The position numbers were made by a program, and so were the translations under genes. Shown one piece after another: positions 47,101-58,970 of a DNA stretch of 64,000 nucleotides. The stretch's first letter is position 1. Every line of letters starts with the position of its first letter. This stretch comes from Saturnia japonica (Eukaryota > Arthropoda > Insecta > Lepidoptera > Saturniidae), in NCBI GenBank assembly GCA_033032175.1, contig CM065307.1, positions 434,001 through 498,000 on the forward strand, in the 5' to 3' direction. The notes under the pieces were generated by a model. It was not told the DNA's origin and ran no database searches. It saw only the letters and a program-made list of their open reading frames with translations.

Positions 47101-48234
47101 ATTTGTCATCTTTTTGAGTTTTTATTACAACAGAGTAAGATTGGTTTTGGTGCATTAGCGTTTTCAATGCGAACTGGTAGCTTAGTTGCGTTTGATACTC
47201 ATTGTTTCACTTGAAATCACTTGTATGTTGTTAAATCATTGTACCTGTATAAGTCGTATGTATAATATTTTTTTATGTCTCTCGTAATTAAAAATCTTTG
47301 GAGGGACATAACTTCCTCCGTTAGCATTTAAAAAATATATATATTTTACTAAAATTAATACGTGTGATATTATTAGACGGTGTACTTACTAGTTTTTTTT
47401 TAAGAATTGGAAAATAAAGATCTCTTCTACATTACTCAGATACCACGAAACGATCGTCTATAAAGTTGGATAAATTTAATAATATAAGTATACCGATACA
47501 TGCAAAGCAATTTCATCAGATATGAATATTATATAAAAAAGGTCCTATTGACTCTGGAAAATACTTCTGCAACGTCAGTGGAACGTAAAAATGTGCAACG
47601 GTCCGAAATTGGACGCGTGTAGATAACTTTACGAATTAATAAATCGAATATGATTTTGCAGATCATTAATGATGCATTTCATTTTGAACTAATGACAATA
47701 TTCATTATTGTTAATATTTATAAAAAGTAATAGCTTATGAAATCAAAATATGTTGTCACACGTACAGCAGTAACGTGATAGTGGACCGTTAATTTCGTCA
47801 GCGGTTTCGAAGCTGGTTCTGAGTTGTGACAGTTGCTTTGAATATTTCGTTACGACTACTTTTATTATACTGTTTATTATTTATTATATCCATCTTTTTG
47901 TAAGTATATATTATCTAATTAGAATTACTCTACCGTTACTTAAAATAAGTAACTTCGGTTACATTTTACGTAATATTATTTGGCTATTTTGCGCAAATGA
48001 ATGGAACGGTATATCAATTTCAAGTTACTTCAACATCTTAAAAAGTTTTATATAAAGCAAATAGTATCTTTTTAATATAACATTGACACTTGCAAATGCT
48101 TCTGGTGGCAATCCAACGTAATTGTCACTTTTTTATTTTGAAAGTTGGCAACTTCCATTCTCTCGGATAACAAAACAACAAGTAAATGTGGAGTTTATGG
48201 GAGGATCTTGATCAGCCATGTGAATGTTTTTATT
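44171..48234. other. Long stretch without recognised genes or mobile elements
   Basis: AT-rich intronic or intergenic DNA. Moderately GC-rich patches at 46490-46580 (TATGCGCAGCGGAAGCGCGC) and 46975-47090 have no frame or splice pair. Frames at 44759-44989 and 45814-46005 (+) show no motif. The high share of apparently unique DNA between 39.3 and 48.2 kb is notable. Confidence 0.45.
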
Positions 48235-48425
48235 TTAATTAATAAACTTATGTTGTTTTGGCGGAATTTTGCGTAATGCAAGTTGTTTATAGTGCATACG
48301 TGAAGTGGATTATAAATACTAACTTGGAACATGCATTTTAAGTTGCCACATACACTATTTGGACGGTTTTATTATGGGAGTCACTATCTTCTTAGAGTAA
48401 TGTTTGTAAATTACAAGAATAAATA
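48235..48425 (+). repeat. Interspersed repeat family J, copy 2
   Basis: Contains AAACTTATGTTGTTTTGGCG, GTGAAGTGGATTATAAATAC, AACTTGGAACATGCATTTTA. A shortened version of the copy at 55495. Confidence 0.5.
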
Positions 48426-48734
48426 AAATAATATTGTATTCAAGAGAAGTTATCGGAATTGCATATGAACATAGTTGGCATAAAAAAAAAAAAACGTGCC
48501 TTGTGGTGTGAAAATAAATTTAACGAAAATCTGATAATTATAACTTTATACAGACCAGCGACAAACAGCCATTAACAGTTTAACTTAAAGTATAATTTAA
48601 AATAACAGAGTTCACAATAAAAATACCTAATATTTAATATTCATGTAGCTGAGGAATCGAAAGAGGTTGGCAAAGAGAAAAGTGGTGGTCCATACTTTCT
48701 GCTTGTCCCATTGGGGCCTTCGCCTGACGATATA

Positions 48735-49097
48735 TCTATATATTATAATACGTGAAGCAAAAACTTTCGGTACCTTTTTAAGCGTTTTGGGTGCACGGAA
48801 GACTGTGAGATTTGGTATGGTTAAAGTTTATATGGAGAATGAGTGTAGAAAGCTAAAATTTATCTATAATATCTGTTACTAATATATTAAATGAATGAAT
48901 ACTGCGAATCCTAATACGACTAGTGCCGTTGAACTTAAACCCATCAAAATATTGACTATGTCACTCAACAAATAGTGACAGCAAGTGATGTAGATAATAC
49001 TCATTGTTTAGGTTCATGAATACTGCAAATGTCAAACAGAAAATATTCTATGACCAAAAAGTCGCCGGTCGAATCTCGACCTTAGGGCGATCGCTAG
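48735..49097 (+). mobile_element. Helitron family A, copy 5
   Basis: Both ends intact: A|TCTATATATTATAATACG and GGGCGATCGCTAG|T. The palindrome is altered to GGTCGAATCTCGACC. With 363 bp it is among the best copies and suitable for defining the consensus. A chance open frame (48667-48882) overlaps the first 148 bp. Confidence 0.9.
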
Positions 49098-49621
49098 TAC
49101 TTAAATGTAAACACTTGCTTGCTGATACCTGGCTGCAGGCCAGCATGATAGCTACTACTGTACTATTGTCACCGTTGCCGTGTTCGTTTCGGATTGCACC
49201 TTATCAGAAGTATAATCATTTTATCCCAAACTAGGAATGAATGAAAATTAATACATTGATGTATTAATATATAAATGAGAAATGTATAGTAATATAATAT
49301 AAAGCGGAAAACTATTTTTGTTTGTTTGTTTAAACACGATAATATATGGAACTACCAATGGGATTTGAAATTCGGATTCCTCTTTTATATGATAGCCAGA
49401 CTCACGAGAAATAGTATAGTCTATATAACATTAGACTACAATTCCCAGTTAGTTACAAAATAAAGTTTAAATTCGCAATATCTCGTTTTTTATAAGTCTA
49501 CTAACGGTTATCATTTAGATGTTGACCCAAATGTCTGCGAAACAAGAGAGCTGTAATGTAACCCAGCAATTGTCTCTAACCAAAGAGTTAGAAATAAATA
49601 TTTATTACTAAAATTCTTATC
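49098..49621. other. No gene recognised
   Basis: A plus frame 49004-49234 begins inside Helitron A and is chance. A diverged TATATAACATTAGACTAC word at 49424 resembles the 43195-43470 repeat. Confidence 0.4.
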
Positions 49622-49752
49622 AAAATAAAAAATCTTTATTCAATTTAGACCCTATGAATGTCAAAACACTACTATGGTTTGGAAAACATCCCAGACATCG
49701 AGAAGAACCGGCAAGAAACTCGATAGGGTTTACCTTTTTTTTTTTAATATTT
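49622..49752 (-). mobile_element. LINE family X, UTR-only copy
   Basis: Minus: CGAGTTTCTTGCCGGTTCTT, CTCGATGTCTGGGATGTTTT, TGTTTTGACATTCATAGGG, then TTGAATAAAGATTTTTTATT containing an AATAAA poly(A) signal. This is the part between the ORF end and the tail. Confidence 0.6.
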
Positions 49753-50192
49753 TGATATTCAAATCTAAATTTTTCTACTCGAAACTTATCTATATATCAT
49801 AGAAAGCAATTTGATACAAATTTATTTTCTTTTTGTATAATATTCTTATTAAATTAAATATTTCATTCAGTAGAGGTTTCACTTAGGACGCAAACAATAG
49901 ATTTACGAATTGTTGACAACTGCCAACTGAATGTAGACAATTATTTCGTCTTCAACGTTTTCTCTATAGCTGTAAATAATAGTTTAATATCTTTATTTAT
50001 AATTAACAAAACTATTACATAAGTTACAATTAAGTGCTATAACGGTAATGCGAAAAATTGTAATGACGTTTAACTGTTTTCTTATTACCCATTGTGTTAA
50101 TTTTGATAAATTTGCGGACGTTTTTTTGTCATATTCTTTAAAAAAAGATATCACAATGTTTTATATATAACCTTATTTCTTATATAAGAATA
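49753..50192. other. No gene recognised
   Basis: AT-rich sequence between two repeats. Nothing to assign. Confidence 0.4.
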
Positions 50193-50395
50193 AACAAGAC
50201 AATTTCGACAATTCAAATTTTTTACAAAAAAGAAAATATATTTAAATGATTTTGAGGTGTTCTCTGGTGTATATTTGAAGATGATTCTATACAACGAAGT
50301 TAAGGTTGAACACCCATAAAAAAATAATCGAAAATAAACCTCGAAAGTCCTCAAAATCCTTGAAGCAGGTTTTCTTTTGTAAAAATTGTCTTGTT
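50193..50395. repeat. Repeat family D copy 4, with mirrored ends
   Basis: AACAAGACAATT at 50193-50204 is the exact reverse complement of AATTGTCTTGTT at 50384-50395. The similarity continues inward, since TTTTACAAAAAAGAAAA on the left matches the complement of TTTTCTTTTGTAAAAA on the right. A 203-bp unit with inverted ends fits a MITE-like element or a head-to-head fusion of two partial D copies. Confidence 0.6.
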
Positions 50396-50803
50396 TTTTT
50401 AACCAATTTATTTACCAGAAAATAAAAGTTTTTAACGTAAAACGGTCGGAGTTGTGTCTAAATCTTGATTGAAGGAAAAAAATGAATTGTATTTTGACTA
50501 TAAAGTAAAAAAAACATCAATAGCGCGAAGGGACACCGTGAGAAAATTCGTTCCTCCATTACATTGGAATTTTCGATATAAGCCACAATAGCAATGCTCT
50601 ATACAAATGCCTTTGATTGTACGCTTCGGTGCGCTCGTAGAAAGTGTGGCTTTAAGGTTGCTTTGTAGGCATTGTTAGTATAGCGTTTTCGATTAAATCA
50701 CTTACCATTTCTTGAATCTTCTATTCAATAGACATTCTAAACTTATCACGTTTTATAATATAAAGTGTATAAATTTTAATAAATGTTATAGGCATAGATT
50801 TAA
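50396..50803. other. No gene recognised
   Basis: AT-rich. A slightly GC-richer patch at 50615-50680 without frame or signal. Confidence 0.4.
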
Positions 50804-51147
50804 TCATTATATTAATACGTGAGAAGAAAACTTGGGACACCTTTTTAAGTGGATTGCGTGCACGGAAGACTGTGTGAGATTTGACATGGTTAAAGTTTAT
50901 ATGGAGAAGGAGTGCAGAAAGCTAAAATTTATCTATAATATCTGTTACTAATATATTAAATAAAATAAATTAATACTGCGAATCGTAACCAGACCAGTGC
51001 CATTGAACTTAGACCGTCCAAAATATTGACATTGTCACTCAATGAAAAGTGTCAGCATTGTTTAGGTTCATATTGCAAATGTCAAACAGAAAATAGTCTA
51101 TGATTAAAAAGTCGCTGGTCGAATTTGGATCATTGAGCAACCGCTAG
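50804..51147 (+). mobile_element. Helitron family A, copy 6
   Basis: A|TCATTATATTAATACG at the start and GAGCAACCGCTAG|T at the end. The AAGTGATGTAGATAATACTC block is deleted, making it about 20 bp shorter than copy 5. Confidence 0.87.
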
Positions 51148-52429
51148 TGTATATAAATGTATGATTATAGGTTGTATAGTAAAATGCTATTTGACTTTTC
51201 GGTAAAATGAATTCAGTTAACCAGAATAACAAATTCGAGCCTTTCAAATTAAGTTTGTAACAGACTTCTAATGGGACTGTAATTCTATATATTACGAAAG
51301 GTTGCATCGCGCACTTAACATCAAAATTACCGAATAAATATAAGTTACTTTTCATTTAGTCATTCTACATAAAAATACGCGAATAATGATACGGGGAAAT
51401 ATTGTTAATGATTTACAAATGATATACTCAATTAATGTTTGTTTTTACCACAACTCTATTGAGTTTTTATTAATTGTTTAATTCAAAAAGGTGTTTTTCA
51501 ACAAGTCTATATTATCAGGTGTTGTCATCTACAACTCTTGTACGATGTCGACATGTATCATTAATTTGTTTGACTCAAGTTTTTATTATATATGTAGCGT
51601 AAACGATTTTTTTTACTTGGTTTTTCCTCATGAAAGGCCAAATTTTTTTTATCACAGTACATACCTCATACATTTTACGAAGTATGGCCTTATTGTAAGT
51701 GATAATATCGACGTGGAAAATAATAGAAACGCGGGAAAATTGCGAAATGTATGTGTTACAACTTACAACATTTTAAAGTTGTCGTAAAATATGAAATTCA
51801 GTTTTATCACTAGTTTATGTAACGACGTAACGTAATAAGGGGGGTTTGAATCCTTTCAGATACACACTGCAGTAATGTTTATCGACAATAAATGTTTATA
51901 TTTTTCCTTTAAAACGATTTGAAATCAAATATACATTGTAAGGCTTACATTGATATATAAAATGCTTGTTGAAAACAAAAGATACTTCTTGGCAAGGCCA
52001 TATTTCCATTAATTATTCATCAAAATTAATTATTCAAACATAATTTTAATGCTTATGTGGAGAAATAAACAAAAAATGAATGTTTTCGTTAAAAAAAAAA
52101 TTAAATATTTTTTCATTAGGAAAATATCATCTACCTATGCTAATGAAAATATACCTATTCAAGACGTTGTCTATTAAAGATCTTTTTAACTTTAACTGAC
52201 ATGACAGCTGTTAGTATGATTGTATTCATTCTATATCGTGCGAAATATTATCATGGGTCAGTTAGTAAAAAATAATACAAGATATTAGGAAACGATTTTC
52301 GACTGCTATATATTTTCTATTCTGCCCAACAGAGAATCTTACAACTTTATTGTGTGTTTGTATATTTTTGTAAATTGTTTAGATTATGTGTTTGTTTATA
52401 ATAAAATTTGCATGCGTGTTCCTTTTATA
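51148..52429. other. No gene recognised
   Basis: The 98-codon frame at 51491-51787 (+) has a chance-like composition (F, Y, I, N, S). TTCTTGGCAAGGCCATATTT (51987) is related to the word at 20153. Confidence 0.4.
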
Positions 52430-52591
52430 CCGTAGGTGATAGGATGTGGGATTTTTGGAAATTCAACCTTTAAGGTGGTAAAAAGGGGGATTAAAATTGG
52501 AATTCAGCAATTCAGTTAGAATGGCACATAAAAACATATAATGGGAGATAACTCAACTATGACGTGTGCGAAGACGCGGGAAGATATCTAG
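52430..52591 (+). mobile_element. Possible Helitron-like 3' end, other family
   Basis: CGTGTGCGAAGACGCG (a short hairpin with a GCGAAG loop) is followed by GGAAGATATCTAG|T at 52578-52592. The CTAG end with T flank and the upstream hairpin fit the Helitron 3' layout. The 5' end was not identified, so the assignment is tentative. Confidence 0.35.
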
Positions 52592-52766
52592 TGATTAAAT
52601 AAGGGAAATTCTCATAATTTTTGTGAAATCTAATTTGATACATTTTGGAATATATTTTTATCAGTATGCATTTTTAATAGTTCTTTTATATTAAATAAGT
52701 AATCGTCTGTTACCATTTCATTTTATTATGAGTATAATATGCAATATATAGGGTACATCCGTATTG

Positions 52767-52983
52767 CTGCCTCGTTAGCCTAGTGGTCATAAGCGCGACT
52801 GTTATGAGCGAGGTCCTGGGTTCGTATCCCAGGTCGGGCAAAGTGTTATCGCGTTTATCCTCTGACATTCACAGTAGCAGCTCGGAGTTTGGTTTCGTGC
52901 CCGATTAATGGCAATACGCTCGCCCCCTATCACATCAGCCTAACCCTTCGGGGAATACAGGCGTGATGTTATGTTATGTTATA
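52767..52983 (+). mobile_element. tRNA-derived SINE, complete copy
   Basis: A box TAGCCTAGTGG (52777-52787) and B box GGTTCGTATCC (52819-52829) are both good Pol III promoter matches. The tRNA-like head is followed by TCACAGTAGCAGCTCGGAGT, CATCAGCCTAACCCTTCGGG and an ATGTT tail (ATGTTATGTTATGTTAT). The best preserved of the three copies. It was not called a tRNA because no acceptor stem closes around the boxes. Confidence 0.88.
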
Positions 52984-53172
52984 CGTATTGGAAGTTACAG
53001 TAGAGTTAGTATCTATACAAATAAATAAAATTATACTTCGTTTATAAAACAAACCCCTATACACGATGTAAAAAATCAAACGGTACCCAGCAAAAAAATC
53101 GCGATAGCCGTCATCTCTTATCAACACAAAAAGTAACCATGAAAATATTTAATTTATTGATATATCAACTGA

Positions 53173-54210
53173 TCTATACAATTAAGTAAAATTGAAGTGT
53201 CTGTTTGTAATGTCAAAACAACAGTTTTTTAGTAAATGCATTTGAATGTATATACGATACTTAAACAAAAAAATGTGTGTGTGTACCAGAGTACACAGGT
53301 AAGAAGTGAAACTTCTTTACGACATATCATTTTTCTACTATTTGAAACTTCACGAAAATGGGATAGATAAGGCTTAAGCCTTAAGAAAAACAATTTTTTT
53401 GAATAAATAAATCATTAAAAACGAATAATTAAAAAAGATGTACGTATACATATTTTTATTTTCTAATCGTGTTTTGTTTTATTTTTAAATTATTATTTAA
53501 TTTATATTTTTTATTGTTTTTAGAATTAATAATGTTCACTAGATTTACAGTCATATTTATTAATACTTGCTAATTTTAACAGATTTATATACATTCACTG
53601 ATACTTACAATCAAAAAGTGAGGTTAACCTCAAATAAATATTAAAATCTTGCTCATACGTGTTGAATTTATAAAACGAAATATATAATCACTCTCACTTT
53701 TCTTGTAATTTCACTTCAATTTGAATAAGTCTTTTTATTTTATCACTTTCAAATTAATATATTGTTATTCTTATTTGAAACCAAACTTCAAAACTAATAT
53801 ATTGTTGTTATTATTATAATATATTACATTATATTATTTACGTCACTATACTAAACTTTGATAAAAAAGCAACATGGCGCGTAACCGAAAAACGTGACGA
53901 TTTCTACAAAATTTCTCCCATACGTCGATAAAGAAGTTTCACTTCAAAAAAAAAAAAAACAATTTCTAAAATTTTTGTCTTTTTGTCCGTCTGTTTGTTC
54001 CGGGTAATCTCCGAAACGGTTGGACCGATTTTGACGGGACTTTCACTAATAAATAGCTGATGGTATAAAGAGTAACTTAGGCTACTTTTATTTTAGAAAA
54101 AGAATTAGGGTTCACACAAATAAAAACAAACTGATCATGATGAATCAATTCGGGCGCTTAAATGGCTTACGCTGAGTAAACCATATGAGATATAACAAAT
54201 TGATGTAAAG
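53173..54210 (+). mobile_element. Helitron family B, copy 5, interrupted
   Basis: The left part 53173-53275 starts A|TCTATACAATTAAG and breaks off in the ACTTAAACAAAAAAA region. The right part resumes at about 53956 with TAAAATTTTTGTCTTTTTGT and runs to GGCTTACGCTGAGTAAACCA. A 643-bp inverted-repeat element lies between. The terminal CTAG is missing; a repeat H segment follows at about 54205. Confidence 0.75.
53303..53945. mobile_element. Non-autonomous DNA transposon with terminal inverted repeats
   Basis: The left end GAAGTGAAACTTCTTTACGA (53303-53322) is mirrored by TCGATAAAGAAGTTTCACTT (53925-53944), with one inserted base. The interior is AT-rich and without coding frames, and carries a short DNA word TTAGTATAGTGACGTAAAT on the minus strand. 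A 643-bp MITE-like unit. The target duplication cannot be read because the flanks are A-rich and GT-rich low complexity. I recall similar ends in other lepidopteran repeats (unverified). Confidence 0.75.
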
Positions 54211-54420
54211 ACAACTCGCTCAAGGGTGCCAAAGTGGCCGGACCTCGGCTTGGCCGGTTGCCGCGATTGCAATTAAGTTGCGATCTGGCCAATACCCTAC
54301 TCCTACAATTCGAGCTAACTAACATATACATATATACATGTTCCCCGCCTCCTGAGAGGAAGGAAGGGAACATGTGTATGTATTTAGTGATCTGAAAGCA
54401 GATGTCAGTCGAAGCGACAA
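54205..54420 (+). repeat. Repeat family H, 3' part
   Basis: CTCGCTCAAGGGTGCCAAAG, GGCCGGACCTCGGCTTGGCC and the palindromic end ACATGTTCCCCGCCTCC...GGGAACATGT, then TATGTATTTAGTGAT. The end agrees with 29798-29850. The middle is unusually GC-rich and differs from the first copy. Confidence 0.5.
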
Positions 54421-55494
54421 TGTGTTTACCTCGGCCACGCGCCGCGCCGACCTGCGACCTCCGAGATATCATGTTTGACTGAACTATAATTAGGGTTACC
54501 GTGTAAAAAAAAGAAATTTGTGGAACGGAAATATTGGAATTTCTAATATAGAATAGATATTTCTTCTACTTTAGCTGTGACTACGAGATATTAAGGACCA
54601 AGTTGTTATGAGTCGTGTGCGCCAACAGTATTCCTTGAGAGCGGAATACAGCATTGCTATAATAACAGAGTAGTAAAATATAACGATTTTGGGTTTTATT
54701 TCATTTACTATTATTGGCAGTATAAGGTGTTTTTTTGATTTTATATTTTACTAACACAAACCCTTTTAAAACACAATCAGAGATCAATCATTCATAAGGC
54801 TCATAATGTAATCGTGAAACGTTGAAATTTTAAAATATTCATTAATAATACGTGCATAATTTATAAACGGTACCGAGTTATAATAATATATCGTTACACT
54901 TTGTATAACCTCGAGATAGACGTAGCTCATATTATGATAGTATCAATGTGCAAAGACATTATTATGCATGCCTGACGGCTTTTAATATAAATGCAATAGA
55001 AATCTATATTCTATACAAAAAAACGTGTGCGTCTCAGGACGCTCGACTGAATTGATAACTTAAACTAATCTAAGTTGAACTATTTAACATTAAAATTGTT
55101 TAACTTGAGAAAAGCTTAGGTTATTACTTAAACTTTATGTATATTATATGATAATGTGAGGAAAGGTTGTTTATTAATAAAATCTTTTATTGATTATAAA
55201 ATATGTTTTATCCTTAGTTACAATTCTTAAATATGACATTACATTAGAACACTGAGTAGAGAAGGGAAGCCAGATAGAGTGGCGCCGTAACGCGTTACGT
55301 TACGAAGCGGTTAACCCTCCCATATGAAGTTATCACTTCAATAAATAAAGTTGAAGTGTCTGTGTCTATAATTTCGAAATAAAGTTTTCTTTTTGTTTTT
55401 CAAGATTGCTCGGCCATTTGAACTGTATACGGTGTATTAAAGCCCAAACATTATATTCTGTAATACATGTGGCATTTTGCATAATAAAGCCTAG
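54421..55494. other. No gene recognised
   Basis: AT-rich. A CGCGCCGCGCCGACCTGCGA word at 54437-54456 and the word GCGCCGTAACGCGTTACG at 55283 are short GC spots with no assignable function. Confidence 0.4.
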
Positions 55495-55930
55495 TTGTTG
55501 TTTATAAGTTAAGTGGATTGGAACTAGTAACATTGACCATAAATTTTGAGATACCACAAAAACTTCCTGGAAAATTCACCATTTTCTTACAATACTAAAG
55601 TCATAACAGCATACTCTATAAATTAGGCATTCGATAATGCCAGTAATGGTCTTCGATATAGGAGTTTTTGGCGGGACCTTGTAGTTTTATGTGGTGGTTT
55701 TTGTTTTCATTCATAAACTCATGTTATTTGACCCTATATTATGTAATTTTGGGAACATTTTACGTGATATAGTTTGCTTATTGTGTACAAGTTAAATAGT
55801 TTGTAAATAATAACTGGAAACATGCGTTAAAGATATGTTTGACGTTTGCAAGATAATTGGAAAAATATTCTATACATGTGACTTGGGCAAAATTGTGCAA
55901 GAACACAGTTAACTAAAAAGAAAAGTAAGT
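55495..55930 (+). repeat. Interspersed repeat family J, long copy
   Basis: Contains TTATAAGTTAAGTGGATTGG, GATAATGCCAGTAATGGTCT, CTCATGTTATTTGACCCTAT, and a second GTTAAATAGTTTGTAAATAA ..GGAAACATGCG block at about 55790. The repeated sub-blocks suggest a partial tandem arrangement. Confidence 0.5.
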
Positions 55931-56184
55931 ATTATTTTATCTTCATTTCAAGTATTCACGAGCACATCTATAAATACTAATTTGCTACTAGCAGCTTGCA
56001 TTTGGATTCTAGATAGAATCCGTGGCATTATTTTTACTCTCTGACGTTGCAAATTACAAATAAATACAATTACAATTACAAATAAAAACAACAAAGAAAC
56101 GTACATTTTTTAAATAACTGTAAATTAATTCTTCCATTCATGGGATGAATGTTATATTTATCGATTCTAATAATTAAGTATTTG

Positions 56185-56395
56185 CTTGTTATAACAATAT
56201 AACTTTTAACCAAAAAAAGAAAATCAACTTCAATGATTTTGAGGAGTTTTCTGGTATAACTTCGAATTTCATGGTCCAATGCCAATGAAATTAAAACGGA
56301 ATCATCCTTGAAGTATCCTCTTTCAAACAAAAAAAGAATCATTTAAATCGGTTCGTAAACAAAGAAGTCATGGCTGAACATCCATAAAAAATATA
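56185..56395 (+). repeat. Interspersed repeat family D, copy 5
   Basis: AAAGAAAATCAACTTCAATG, ATTTTGAGGAGTTTTCTGGT, CATGGTCCAATGCCAATGAA, GAATCATTTAAATCGGTTCG, then AAAGAAGTCATGGCTG. The best preserved body. It lies 50 bp before a Helitron A copy. Confidence 0.65.
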
Positions 56396-56448
56396 CATTC
56401 GAACTGAGAACTTGAGAATTGTTTAAAAGTATGTGACAGGGTATAATA

Positions 56449-56807
56449 TCTATATAGTAATACGTGAAGCAAAAGCTTTCTGTACCTTTTTAAGCGTATT
56501 GCGTGCACGTAAGACTGTGAGGTTTGGCATGGTTATAGTTTATATGGAGAAGAAGTGCAGAAAGCTAAAATTTATCTATAATATCTGTTTTTAATATATT
56601 AAATTAAATTAATTAATACTGCGAATCCTAACACGACTAGTGCCATTGAATTTAGACCCCCAAAATATTGACATTGTCACTCAATGAAAAGTGACAGCAA
56701 GTGATGTAGATAATACTCATTGTTTATGAATACTGCAAATGTCAAACAGAAAATAGTCTTTGATCAAAAAGTCGGTGATCGAATTTCGACCTTAGGGCGA
56801 TCGCTAG
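56449..56807 (+). mobile_element. Helitron family A, copy 7
   Basis: A|TCTATATAGTAATACGTG and GGGCGATCGCTAG|T. The subterminal palindrome reads GATCGAATTTCGACC, with two mismatched bases. Complete at 359 bp. Confidence 0.9.
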
Positions 56808-58109
56808 TTACTTTTAGTCATAATACGGAGAATTTCACTTGTATGCAGTAGGTATACCTGGAGCTACGTGTTTATACCATTTATAGAAATTTAATGCAAG
56901 TGATGTTATATTATTTATCTGGAAGATAATCTTATTTAATATCTACTTTATATTATTCATCATAAGTTCATTTGATTTACCTTATTATTGTTTTGGAGTA
57001 CCTATTCTTTTATTTCCAGGATACCAATTAATGATAGGTTTATGTATTGATGCGTTTAGATAATTTATAACTTGATAATTTTGGTTTAATAACAGCCTTG
57101 TTAATATTTTAGGTTCGTATTGTTTACATTGCAATATTATGACAATCTCTGTCATTGATAATTCTTTGATAGTAATAGAGCATGCGCAGTTAGGAGTTTC
57201 TCAGGTATAGACAAATATTCCATCCAGGTTCTAGTTTAGCAAAATAAATCTATGATTAGATTTATTTTAAATTTTTAAAATAAGAAAAGTCTAGTAAGAT
57301 GAAATTTTGAATTCAAACAAAATAGAAAATTAGAACAGAGAGTATGACAGATTCTTCAGGATGGATCTGATCATGTTTTAGGGATTGTACGGCAGACCTT
57401 TGAATAGTAGTAACGTTTATATCATAATTATCCTGTGTTTTGATAAAAACCAAATTATTGTACAACAGACCTGGGAGTCGAAAAGATAGTTTATTTTATA
57501 ACATATTTATATAGAAAAGTTATTTTAATTGTTATAATTTATAATTTTAATATTAATATGGGTGAAATACCCTTTGTCAAAACGACAAATACCTACTGAA
57601 CATTGAAAGAACACTACCGGGAAAGTATCACCTGGATTTTGTATTTATAATACAAATAATAACTTTTCCTTTTACATATGAGGAAATCTCAATAGATAAG
57701 ATATTTGGTGCTGCGTCGTCTGCTTGAGCAGTGTATCCTGATACGGCCTACACCGTGCTGACTTCTATTCTAGATCCTAGGCAAGGATCTCTACGCTGAG
57801 CTGTCGGAACAAGAAGAACGTCTCGGTTATGGACTTTTAAATTGTGTAATAATAATTTGTAAAACCGCTATATTAACTGAAAATTGTAAGGTATGCTGGA
57901 AAATTTATTCATAACTATCCTAAATTAAATTATAATCATAACAGTGAGGAAATTAAGACTTTATGGGAGTCGTAATTATAATACACTAAATTAGATATGC
58001 AAATGCTAAGTTTAGGTTACAATAGTTAAATAAAGATTTTGAAAATGTTTATGGTATTGAATTACGTTATTTATGTGTAAACATGGATGTTTCTTTATTA
58101 GTTTGTTTC
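56808..58109. other. No gene recognised
   Basis: AT-rich. A GC-richer stretch at 57705-57830 (CGTGCTGACTTCTATTCTAG) has no frame or signal. Confidence 0.4.
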
Positions 58110-58365
58110 AAAATCAAAAAATTCTACATTCAATGTAGACTAATAACATACTCATGAACGTCAAAAAACTATTGCCGGTTCGAAAAATAACCCAGACATC
58201 CAAAAGAACCTGCGAAGAAACTCGATCTGGTTTATATTTTTATTCAGTAAAATACAATAATGCCTATAATAATAACCATATAATTTAGTGGATGCAAAGA
58301 GAGAGAGATAGAGATATAGAGTCACTTTATCACTATCATTCACATAATGATCCACACTATTGGCA
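58110..58365 (-). mobile_element. LINE family X, 3' end copy
   Basis: Minus: GATCATTATGTGAATGATAG, an expanded (CT)n tract ending TTTGCATCCAC, then CGAGTTTCTTCGCAGGTTCT and GGATGTCTGGGTTATTTTTC. The CT tract is longer than in other copies. Confidence 0.6.
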
Positions 58366-58970
58366 GTAAAATCTGCTTGATTGTCTCTTATGTTCTCCTA
58401 AATCAATTACCCGATTGCGATGCAATATATGTAAGATATTATGCGCACACATTTCAAAGGCTTTGTACTAGTACAACTGGGACCCAATAGGTGGCGCCGT
58501 AGTCGTTTCATTTCGAAGACATTAATGAATGCATTTAAAACGTTTTATCTAAGGAAATATTTTATGTTATGTGCAAATATAACGTATTGCGTATAAGTGT
58601 CCATCGGTCACGGTACGTATGACGGACGAACAAAAAAAATTTCAAATACAACTTAGTATTAGATACGCAAGATAAGCGTGAACAATTGCGGCAATTTTTC
58701 GTCATATCCCTCCTACTAATACTACACGAGCGCTTATAACCCGCAAGCTGTGAGAATTTCACTTCGCATTAATAGCGCAATCGAACGCGCTGTATTATAT
58801 TTCACTCATGTAGGTACGTTGTATCAACACAGGAAAAAACATGAGAGTGTGAACTGAAGCCGATTGTGATATTGATTCTATTGTTATATTTTCTTGCGAT
58901 TTATACTCCGTTATATGTTTTTTACGAATGTAATTCATTGGTTGGTTCGTATTACAATGATTTAACTTAA
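58366..58970. other. No gene recognised
   Basis: A CACTATTGGCAG and GGTGGCGCCGTAGTCG word are isolated. No frame or repeat match was seen. Confidence 0.4.

Noticed and set aside
48667..48882. Small gene sharing a C-terminal sequence with a frame at 61770-62024 (-)
   Set aside because: Both frames run over the first 150 bp of Helitron A copies; the shared protein-like sequence comes from the repeat, not from a gene family.
51491..51787. 98-codon plus-strand frame as a gene
   Set aside because: Composition dominated by F, Y, I, N and S and no splice or promoter context; expected by chance in AT-rich DNA.
52768..52840. A true tRNA gene
   Set aside because: A and B boxes are good, but the acceptor stem does not close and the same sequence plus tail recurs in other copies; it is a SINE head.
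54167..54472. 101-codon minus-strand frame
   Set aside because: Overlaps the junction of Helitron B5 and repeat H; its sequence mirrors the palindromic repeat end.
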